Made by a program: the position numbers and the translations under genes. The notes beneath the pieces were generated by a model. It was given only the letters and a program-made list of their open reading frames with translations. It made no database searches and was not told where the DNA came from. Of a stretch of DNA of 64,000 bases, positions 1-8,942 are shown one piece after another (positions within the stretch are counted from its first letter, which is position 1; the number at the start of each line of letters is the position of its first letter). The DNA comes from Podocnemis expansa. Lineage: Eukaryota > Chordata > Testudines > Podocnemididae. Location: NCBI GenBank assembly GCA_007922195.1, contig ML681981.1, forward strand, positions 17,219,861 to 17,283,860, written 5' to 3'.

Positions 1-1290
1 GTCTTTATATGTTATGCAACTCAAGTAATTTTTCTCTATCAAAGGAGTTACCAGACAAACAGTTGTGTTGGAGAAGAGCTTAGACATGTTAAGAACCAAT
101 GAACAAGCAACACGAACAATGCAGAGGGGAGGAAAAAAGCAAATGTTTTAATACCAGTAAGAAATGTGTGCTGTGTCTTCCACAATGGCAACACCAAAAG
201 AAAATATTTTTCGTTTTCACATTATTCCATTGAAATGAAACAGTCTCTGTAAGCAGAAAGTTGCCAAGTAAAAATATTCAATGAAGATGCTCAGGAGAGC
301 TGCTGACCTGGGAAGGAATGGTGTAAAAGGTTGGACTGGAGATGCTGCAGCATCAGAAAAGATTAAGACTTCAGCTAGTCTTACCCCATCCTTAGCGGCA
401 AAGAAAGAGGGAGGCTGTATCCATGTCCTCTGATGGGTAAACTGAGGCAGGTAGATTGCGGGAGTTCACCAGTTATTTACATGGACACTGCCGGTAAACT
501 CTTGTATATCTCTCAGGCCAGACCACCTCCTACTACCAGCTTAAAGACTTAGATTTGTCTATTAGCATAGCTAAGCCATTAGTGGCTGTCTTGGCTCCAA
601 AGTTTGGAAAACAAACTGATGGATACATTTAAAAGCATAAGATAAACAGGAAGGAGCAGATCAGATTTTGCTATGATGTAGGGAACATTATATTGCATTT
701 TGCTGATGTTCAAGTTTTTTTGTTTAAGGAAACAGATGTTGAATAACAATGTGACCATAACTGAAATATGTACATACATACCTTCTAAAGAAATGATCAT
801 CTCAGTCTAGCTTCAGGTTTTTAACATACAAACATGACCTCAGTAGCTCCATCCTTGTCATTCACAGAATGACAACTGATGTGGTATTTAAGTAGATCAG
901 CCGCTGACCTCTGGCTATAAACTTTCTTAAAGCTCTTAAGCTATCTCCTGCGTCATTAGGTTTGTGCATTTTATCTCATACAGCAATGTGCTAAAAATCA
1001 TACAAGTCATCAGGCAATTCAGGGTTATTTTTTTAACAAAATACATAGCTAAAATTGTTGCTGAACCATATCAGAATGAGATCGCAGCAACATGAGCTCT
1101 TTCTGACGTAAGAAACTTTTCTTGTGTGTAGATTACAAGCCTAATAGTAGATGGCATGACTGCACTACAGTAACAAAGCGGGGAGGGGGGCATATTTCAG
1201 TGGCATTCAGAGAACAGCGCTGGATGGGGAAGGGTCTAAAGGAACTAACAGGCATAGAACTGCAGGTAGTGGTTCTCAGTAGTCGCTAAT
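1..1290. other. Unassigned non-coding stretch
   Basis: AT-rich DNA with no reading frame that resembles a known protein and no clear terminal repeats. The short open frames here look like chance. Its right edge runs into a degraded LINE fragment whose upstream limit is unclear, so the last few hundred bases may be part of that element. Confidence 0.4.
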
Positions 1291-1299
1291 GACGACATT

Positions 1300-2400
1300 T
1301 CCTGGCCAAAGGTCAGAATTGTTACGTTATTCTCCGCAACCTGTTGCTGCTTTCTACATGGCCAGCTATGCTTTTAATGTCAAAATCTTGTCCTCCCTCA
1401 GCATTCATGACGCTCCTTTCCTGATAATCCTTCTATCAGACTGTCCTTTTGGTCAATGGATTTTCCTCATCTCTAGGACAACTTTCTATGAAAGTCCTTC
1501 AAGGCTCCAGCTTGGCCCCTTCTCCCTGTAGAGCTTGCCACTGGGTGAGCTTCACAACAAACAAACAAAAAAACCACCCACAACTCACGAGCAATTTCCA
1601 CTATCTCCTGTATGTGATGATTCTCAGAGCTCTCGCGCTCAACATGCTACCATCTGTCCAAACTATAATGGCTGTTCATCTCTGACATTGCCTTGTGTAT
1701 GTCCAGCTAGAAGTGGCCAACACAGAGTGCTTAATAGCTTCCCTTAGCCCCACAAACCAGCATTGTGAATATCATCACCATGCAGCCTGTCACTCAAAAC
1801 TTGTAACTGGCATATTGCTTTTGTCTTTGCACCCCCCCCCATTCATTCATTTCTTTAGGCTGTATGTTAATCTTGCTGCTGCTTTTTGCACATCATCATC
1901 ATTTAAACTCAGGCCTGTCCTCTGGCCACATAGTTAATCTTCTCATCGACACTGTCTTGCCTACAGCAACCGTCTCCTCTCTGGCCTTGCCCTAGCTCAT
2001 AGTCTACTTACATCTGTTCAAAATGTTGCTGAAAAGATCATTTTTCTGACTTGCCAATTTGACCACATCCTTCTCTTCACATTCCTTTGCTGGCTCCCCT
2101 ACAGTAGTTTCTCCACTGGAAAACACAAACAACTTATCCTCACTTTGAAGACCTATCATGTCCAATCCCTGTTCTGTCTGCCGCCTGAGATCATCTCTAC
2201 CGCTGCACAGCGAATGATGACACTTTCACTTGTCTAATTTTCAAATAAGGCATCATGGTGCTTTCGCCCACACTGCACATTGCACATGGAAAGCGCTCCC
2301 TAGCAAAATCCACAAAGCCACCTACTTGTCTTCCTTTACATTTCTTGTTAAAATGCTCCTCTACCATGAACCCAATTACAACATAAACAAAGAATAGACA
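1300..2400 (+). mobile_element. Decayed L2-like LINE reverse transcriptase fragment
   Basis: This is the C-terminal half of a non-LTR retrotransposon reverse transcriptase, broken by frameshifts. A QGSSLAP stretch near 1500-1520 fits the conserved QGSxLGP motif. CDDSQ at 1613-1627 fits the catalytic YADDSQ/YADDTQ motif, with the aromatic residue replaced by Cys. In another frame, 1947-2219 reads YSNRLLSGLA, then QNVAEKIIFL, then FDHILLFTFLCWLP. These match the order and spacing of the L2 hallmarks YCNSLLAGL, QNAAARLI and DHITPVLxxLHWLP. The two blocks lie in different frames, so the copy is dead. The clade is inferred from motif order and a CR1-group element is the alternative. The left boundary is uncertain. 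Confidence 0.62.
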
Positions 2401-2790
2401 GACAAACAACTATGCCTGGCCAATGATTAGGTAGCAGGTGTGCTGTGATTGTTGCTTAGCATGCTGATCAGCACAGTCATCTACTATAAGGTCACGCTGT
2501 TGACTCTTATCCAGCTTCTCGTGCACTGTAATCCCTGGGTCCTTTTTTGCAGACCTGCTGCTTAGACAGTCAGTCCCCCACTGTAGAAGTGCACGGAATG
2601 CGTCCATCCTCAGTGCAGCACCCTGCACTTGTCCATGTCGAACCCCATCAGACTCTTTTTTTGGCTCAATGCGCCAATTCGTACAGGTTGCTCTGTATCC
2701 TTTCCCCATCCTTCAGTGTGTCTACCATTCCCCCAAACTTAGTGCCATCTGCAAACTTGCTGATGGTGCAATCTACCTCATCCTCCAGAT

Positions 2791-3238
2791 CAGTGGGTCT
2801 TAGCTGCTGAGCTGTGACCCAAAACTGTGTCATGATACAGAAGCTAAGTGTGTTGCGTGAAATCAACTTGGTGCTGAATGCTCAAGGAGAGCTACGACAG
2901 GCTGATTTCATGCTACTGGCCTTTTAAGCGCCATGGCTGAAAGCTGGAGCAGTGGCAGCTCTCTTCAAAAGCTGTTGCCAAATCTACATGGATCCACTGC
3001 ATTTCGCAGTGGCGGGGCTGCTAGTCAAGCCTCCCACTACTAAAAACGACTTCTGAGGCAGAATTACTTTGGCGGTGGCAGCCACTGTAACTTGACCTAC
3101 CACCAAAACTCCTGGCACTGGGGAAGAGCTAGGATGGTGGGGGGGGGGTGCTTGAGTGGCAACGAGCGTTCATCTGTGTCACACACAACTGGCAGCCTCC
3201 CAGCAATGTCACAAGGCTCACAGGGTTGAAAACCCCTG
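2791..3238. mobile_element. Non-autonomous hAT transposon nested in CR1
   Basis: The 448-bp insert starts CAGTGGGTCT and ends AAAACCCCTG, imperfect inverted termini of the hAT form CAGNGGTT. It is flanked by a perfect 8-bp direct repeat CTCCAGAT (2783-2790 and 3239-3246), the hAT target-site length. Removing the insert and one repeat restores the CR1 reading across the site. There is no transposase reading frame, so it would have needed an enzyme supplied elsewhere. It is younger than the CR1 copy. Confidence 0.88.
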
Positions 3239-3734
3239 CTCCAGATCATTAATGAATATGTTGAACAACACCCCCCCCCCAGCACTGATCCCTGGACACT
3301 TTGCTTGCTACTGGCTGCCAGCTAGACATCAAGCTATTAATAACTATGTGTTCAGTCCAATGAGCTAGCCAACTCTCTAGCAATCTTATAGTCAATTCAC
3401 TCAACCCATACGTCTTTAAATTGCTTAAAAGAATACTGTGGAAGCCTATCAAAAACTTTGTGAAGGCAAGGTAAATCACATCCACCACTTTTCCACGTCC
3501 TCAGAGTCAGTCATTTCATCATAGAAAACAATCAGGTTGGTCAGGTATGACTTGCCCTTGGTGAATGTATGCTTGCTGTTCCAGATCACCTTCCTCTCTT
3601 CCAAGTGCCTGAACATAAATTCTTCAGTGACTTGCTCCATAATATTTTCTGGGACTGAGGTGAGGCTGAGTGGTCTGTAGTTTACTGATCCTCTCTCTTC
3701 CCTTTTTTTGAAGATGGGCACTATATTCACTTTT

Positions 3735-4005
3735 TCTAGTGTTATGCGAGGTCAGAGAGGGGGACAGACAGACACTGGATACTCCTTTAGGGTTAATCAC
3801 CTTTTATGTGACATTTATTAGTAGTATATATGAATACAATTATTAAGGGAGACTGAGCAACAGGACAGTGACTACAGTGGGGACCTCTCCTCTGGCCTTT
3901 GCCCGTGCTCCTGCAGCCTGCCTTTCCTTTGGCCAGGATTTTTGAACTGCCATGCAGGACACTAGTTATCTAGGACATCTCCCAGTTGCCATTAGTTTTC
4001 AATAG
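3735..4005. other. Unexplained interruption inside the CR1 copy
   Basis: Between the CR1 linker end (about 4010) and NIVPIFKK (about 3730), the minus strand does not read like the expected CR1 thumb-proximal segment in any frame I followed. It may be a separate insertion or a diverged or deleted part of CR1. I could not find a convincing target duplication or terminal repeats. Confidence 0.35.
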
Positions 4006-4639
4006 CTAGTACCAGCCAACTTCCTCCACATCCTCAGGTTTATTGCATCTGCTGGACTTGTGCCTGTCCAGCCTTGCTAAATAGTCCTGAACATGTTTCA
4101 GCACTGAGGGCTGCTCACCTCCTCCCCACTCTGGGAGTTGACCTTGCCTGTGAAGGAAGAGGCACAAAAAGAAAAAAAAAAGGTCATTGCATAGTTCAAC
4201 TTTTTCCATATCATTTTTTTCTAAGTTGTAGTCTCCTTTCTGTAAGGGATACACACTTTCCCTGATCATCATTTTATTACTAACATACCTGTAGACACTT
4301 TTCGTGTTACCCTTCATGTCCCTTGCTAGCTGCAACTCCACTTGTGCTTTGGTCTGCCTGATTTTACTCCTACAGGCCTGAGCAACATTTTTATGCTCCT
4401 CCCTCATCATCTGACAAAGCTGCAACATCTTGTTAGCTTCCTTTATGTTTTTAAGCTCAAAGAGGTCTTTGTTAAGCCAAGCAGATCACCTGCTATATTT
4501 GCTATACTTTCTGTATGTCGGGATGGTTTGTTCCTGTACCCTCAATAATGTTTCTTTAAAATATAACAAACTCCCTTGGACGTCTTTCCCCCTTATTTTA
4601 GCTTCTCTTTGGAGCCTGCCCTGCATGGTTTTTATGACT

Positions 4640-5870
4640 TAAATAATTCAGCTAAAGAATTCTAGAACTGAAGCCAACACTCAGCGTATTATACATTCAT
4701 GTATATTTGTTAAAAGCAGTCTTGTCTGGTAGCTTTTTCTACCGAGGTACACTTTGCTTTTAAATAAACATGATTATACCTTATGTGGAGCTTCAGCTTG
4801 GGCCAAACACTAAAAATAAACAGGTTAACATGCAAAGACTTCAATTAGCTGCATACTGCTCAACAACTTAACTTCTAATTGTCTTGCAGTTATTCCACAA
4901 CTAAGGACTGACCCTGTTGAGTTTAAAAGACCTTTTATGAAAACATGAAAATAGGCACCTGAAACATGTTTTTTGTGACAAAATTCTGATCAAATGACAA
5001 AAGAGATATTTATTCACATGAAAATATCATGCAGACAGCCTTTCATTTGGAGCAGTTTCAAGCATGTTGATTTTGTGGTAAGATTCAGCTCTGTATCTCC
5101 TCTTCATCAAGGCCTGGTTCCACGGTCTCTCTTTTGCTCTTCTCTCCTACTTTGGCGGTTAAATGAAAATTAAGTGGTTCAGGTTAGTCCATACAAAACT
5201 AAGTGCTCAGGGCCACTGACGGGGGAAAGGGTTTGGGAGGGAGGGAGTGCAAAGGCAGAGGAATAACTGCCCAAGGGCCTGAGAAGATAGATATGTATCC
5301 TCTCCTCCACCTCCCTCTTGCCCCCAGACTCTCACCACTCATGCTCTCCACACCTTTCTGGAGCTGAGCTTATTTATTATGTGCCATGCCAGTTCCTGGA
5401 CAGCAGAGGAGCTAGTATCTGCTACTCAACGTCTTAATAATCAGCCTGGGGAGTCCAATGGACCTGAGCAGCTGAGTAGTAGATACCACTTCCTCACACA
5501 CCTGGGAACCTGTATCAAATAAGTAAAAATATCCAACAGATGCCCATTTGGACCTCAGCCATCCCTTTCTATGAGGGACATTGACTATTCTGCCCTGGGA
5601 CCTGGAACTGCTGCCACTGGGCCTAAAAATGGTGCTAACTGGCAGACGAAAGCATCTGATTCTGCATCCTCTGTTGGCGAAGGGTGTTCACCCTACTATG
5701 GTTTGAAGGTGCTGGCTCTCCTCTCAGCGAGCAAAGGTGGATCTCATCTTTCTCAACTATCATTTTTTAGTCTGATTTTTGCTTTCATGGACTGTGTCTT
5801 CCCTGCAGGATGCACAGTATAGACAGCATTGTACCAAATAAACTAGTAGTTTACAAACTGTCCTGCAGCA
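4640..5870. other. Unassigned non-coding stretch
   Basis: No recognisable protein, RNA gene or terminal-repeat element. A purine-rich patch lies near 5220-5260 (GGGGAAAGGG type). Open frames of about 80-130 codons at 5571-6199 do not resemble any family I know, and the second runs through a repeat tail, so I treat them as chance. Confidence 0.4.
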
Positions 5871-5879
5871 GCAGATGTG

Positions 5880-5993
5880 GTGGAGCTAAAAAGGTGCAGG
5901 AGTGTGTGGGTGAGGTTTTGTGGCCTGCATTGTGTAGAAGGTCAGACCAGATGATCATAGCAGTCTCTTCTGACTTCAGAGTCTATGAGTACA
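5880..5993 (+). repeat. CR1/SINE-type 3' tail
   Basis: The segment around GGTCAGACCAGATGATCATA, followed by a CTTCTGAC...GTCTATGAG ending, matches the 3' end shared by sauropsid CR1 elements and the SINEs that borrow their tail. The upstream part is too diverged to tell a truncated CR1 from a tRNA-derived SINE. Confidence 0.65.
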
Positions 5994-6181
5994 AGGTTGG
6001 ACTTGCCTGGAGCATGGAGGTTGATCTTTATGCATGCTGCAATAACTGTCTCCGTGAAAGGACAGTTTGCCACACTGGAGTGCATAGAGGCCTTCTGTTA
6101 TTTGCTTTAATATCAGATGTATCAACAAAATGGGGCTTATGCTCATCCCAGTGGGGCCATGTTTCAAACCAAAGACAAAAA

Positions 6182-6703
6182 GGCTATGTTCACACGTAAA
6201 CTCTTATTTCAAAATAAGTTATTTCAAAATGAGTTATTTCGAAATAAAGTCCTTATTTCGAAATAAGTTAATTCGAATTAAGGGAAAAGCTCAAAGCGAA
6301 ATAGCATGTCCAAACACAGGACTTGCTATTTCACTTTAGGAGAAGGACACCATGGGAGGTGTGGCAACATGGTCCCCTCCCTGGGCCATGCCCCCACCCA
6401 ATAAAGGCTAAAAGGAAGGCATCCTTGGAAGGAGAAGGGCAGAAGTGTTATTTCTAAATAATGGTTATTTCAAAACAACACGTCCGAACGCTGTTGTTTC
6501 GAAACAACCGTTTCAAAACAACTGTTTTGAAAAAACAGCTATTTCAATTTCATAGGAGGTTTTACTGTTTCAAAACAACAGCCGTTATTTCGAAACAACG
6601 GGTCCCATTGTTTCGAAATAATGGAATGTTGTCTGGACATAAGAAATTTTATTTTGAAACAATGGCTGTTGTTTCAAAATAAAACTCTCGTCTAAACATG
6701 GCC
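6182..6703. mobile_element. TIR MITE with TTTCGAAA-type palindromes
   Basis: About 522 bp bounded by GGCTATGTTCACAC and the inverted end GTCTAAACATGGCC, with AAA on both sides as a possible 3-bp target duplication. The interior is dominated by alternating TTTCGAAA, TTTCAAAA and TTTTGAAA motifs that make many small palindromes. It shares an 18-base perfect match (6314-6331) and neighbouring sequence with the MITE at 23989-24469, so they are one family. The short TIR and 3-bp duplication suggest PIF/Harbinger, but no transposase is present. Confidence 0.8.
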
Positions 6704-7454
6704 AAAGATTTTTAAGTCAAAACCTAATTTGTTTATGTAAAAGCTGTTTTTCTGGCGTCACTGCCATGTATTAATTCTTGGGGAAATTATGTAGATACAG
6801 CCACTGGCAGAGAGGATAAGAAGGGGGAGTGGGCAGCAGCACTTCTAGCATATGTAAAAGTTCATTTAAGCTTTCACTTTGCCGTGACAGATATTTGTCA
6901 CGATGGCAGAGCACTTCCTCAACGCATTCCCATGCTGCATTAGGACTCGCAAGTAATGTAACTATGCCAAGGCCATTATCGTAAATGATGCATTTTCTCC
7001 ATAGCTCTCACAGCAGGGGCCATTTAAAACAAAAAGAAAAGTATGCCCTGAACTTCTTTGGGTACTTTGAGATCAATCACATTGCAGAGCAGCTTTTGTG
7101 CCAAGCAAGGAATATTGAGACCTACAGCATCTAGCAGCTGGCCTCCATAACAGGGGGATTTCAGCAGCAGCCGAAGGGGGATATGAATGTTTACTTAAAA
7201 TAACTTGCATATCTTCCTAACGCCTGCTTACTATGATGTCTTCAGTGCATTGAGGTGATGGAAAATGGCCTTGTGTTACTTGAGGGGCTGGCCTTCAGGA
7301 ATCAACTTCCTGATTGACTTAGGGGGGCTTCACTGAAGAAAGATTGATCTGATATCAGCGAGTTTGCTGCTGTCAGTGAAGGCGAGCCCTAAATCAGTCA
7401 AAGCAGACGCTGTCCTGTGCACTTGCTTGTAAACTGCACTGCTTATGTCTCCAA
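6704..7454. other. Unassigned non-coding stretch
   Basis: No coding or repeat family recognised. A short hairpin, GTGACA-GATATT-TGTCAC, lies at about 6883-6901. Its meaning is unknown and it could be chance. Confidence 0.4.
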
Positions 7455-7833
7455 GGCTATGCCTACAATAGAAAACATTAGGTTGAATGTGTTAATTCAA
7501 ACTAAACTTGACTTTATTAAACTGAATTAACAAAATGGAGTAAGTCGATTTAGTCCACTTTGCTAATTCGACCTAACTACCCTTAATTCAGCCTTAATAA
7601 AGTCAAATTAAGGGTTAATCCAGGTCTATACCTTCCTTAGTTTGAACTAAGGAGTTGAATTAAGGCTTAGTTTGAACTAACAGATGGTTCTTATTAATTC
7701 AAATTTAGGTTTCATTAAATCAAATTAAGGAATTTCTTAATTAGACTTAATGAAAGTCTTGTGTAGACAGGGACTAATTTATTTCAAATTAATCCTCCTT
7801 AATTTGACCTAAATTGCCAGTGTAGACATAGCC
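7455..7833. mobile_element. TIR MITE, AATTYRA-rich
   Basis: A 379-bp element starting GGCTATGCCTACA and ending TGTAGACATAGCC, with CAA/TAA flanks that fit a diverged 3-bp target duplication. The interior is an AT-rich field of TTAATTCAA / TTGAATTAA words in both orientations, able to fold into long imperfect hairpins. It belongs to the same terminal family as 6182, 23989, 30961, 51396, 56127 and 56842. Confidence 0.8.
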
Positions 7834-8770
7834 TAATTTACTTTGAAAAGTGTGATCCTGAAAATCTGAGCATGTTTACAGAGACAAATGTGGGATGGTG
7901 TGGAATGACAAGAAATTGTTTATTCTGTTCTATTAAGACAAAATCCCACACTAAACACTTTGTGGTCTAGATTGGATTAAATTCAACTCAAGCCCTCTTC
8001 TTGAAACCATGCAAGGGCAAGATTTTGGAGCAGAGCCTTACCTATGTAAGTAGTTTTTAATCAAACAAGAAGTCTTACAGAAGCCATTGTATTCTGAATG
8101 TTTCATTATTCAATATATATTAATCCTATAATTAACTGACTCATTCTCAAAAGTGTATGGACAAACAATCACATCATATAGAGTAGCAAAACAATTATGT
8201 TTGTTTTGCATTCTTATATTGAAAGTAAAAGTATGCAATGAGTCATCCTGCTTAATAAAAGGTGTAGGCAAGCATCTTAACTACTAATAATTCACACATT
8301 AAGTAATGTCTAAGTTATTGTGAGGTAAAAGTAACAGTTATGAGAAAATGATCCTTGGATATTTGCACAAGGGACAGATAACAGCATGTGACAAATCTGC
8401 TTAACAAAAGTAGACATTTAAGTAATTCTAGCTGGTGCGATGAATTCAACCTCCGATAAAAGTTCTGTCTTTGTATAGTAAGATTTTCCTGTATTGTTCA
8501 GCTGACAGGAGACCTTTCAACTCACTGGCACAGAAATTAAACTAACTTTTCAACCTGTGTTTGCTACTGACTATTAGGGACACAAAACATTACAAAAGAG
8601 GTGATTTTTAATTAAACCGCATTACAACATTACATATTAAAACTAATAATTAAAGTCTTTGTATTTTTAAAAGAAAATTCAAGAAAAAGTGAACAAGAGG
8701 CGAGAGTCATCCTCTTATATCTGAAATTGTTATTACTGGTAATGCAGGAGCAACCTCACAGGAAAGAATT
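7834..8770. other. Unassigned AT-rich stretch
   Basis: No coding potential or recognisable element. It lies between a MITE and a small hAT. Confidence 0.4.
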
Positions 8771-8778
8771 CTCCCTGG

Positions 8779-8934
8779 CAGAGCCGTAACTAAAGAATGC
8801 CACACCTGGGGCATGCAGTCTGACTGGAACGCGCCCCTTACAATAGCTGACGCCCTTTAATGGAGCAGCTCAATGGAGCTGCTCTGGTGCATCTGGAGCA
8901 AAGCTTTACTCACTGCACCATAGTTACGGCTCTG
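8779..8934. mobile_element. 156-bp hAT MITE
   Basis: Termini CAGAGCCGTAACTA and TAGTTACGGCTCTG are perfect inverted repeats of 14 bp. The flanks CTCCCTGG (8771-8778) and CTCCCCGG (8935-8942) match at 7 of 8 positions, giving the 8-bp hAT target duplication. It has no coding capacity. It sits directly against the presumed left end of the DIRS-like element. Confidence 0.85.
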
Positions 8935-8942
8935 CTCCCCGG

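Larger units (their letters stand above)
2415..4635 (-). mobile_element. CR1 LINE ORF2 fragment, degenerate and interrupted
   Basis: Read on the minus strand from high to low coordinates, this follows the CR1 ORF2 order. A linker (TIPTYRKYSKYSR, then ACRSKIRQTKAQVELQLAR) lies at about 4560-4330. The RT core opens with NIVPIFKK, NYRPLSLTSVPENIMEQ and HTFTKGKSYLTNLIVFYDE at 3730-3500. VIYLAFTKF and INSLMSSWQPVASKV follow at 3480-3290. The catalytic block at about 2755-2735 reads FADGTK where active CR1 has FADDTK, so the second Asp codon (2744-2746) is now Gly. A C-terminal part ends near 2415. The pieces use several frames, giving multiple frameshifts. A hAT element (2791-3238) and a stretch without CR1 similarity (about 3735-4005) interrupt it. 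The family call is firm; the outer limits are approximate. Confidence 0.9.

Noticed and set aside
1613..1628. 16-base match between the L2-like region and 47035-47050 (TGTGATGATTCTCAGA)
   Set aside because: The match ends at once on both sides and the rest of the 47-kb region has no LINE motifs; it is probably coincidence or too short to interpret.
5571..6199. Two open frames of 83 and 129 codons
   Set aside because: The second runs through a CR1/SINE-type tail and into the MITE edge; the first has no known motif.
6883..6901. GTGACA hairpin as a terminator or regulatory site
   Set aside because: Too short and without context in a vertebrate genome; expected by chance in 64 kb.
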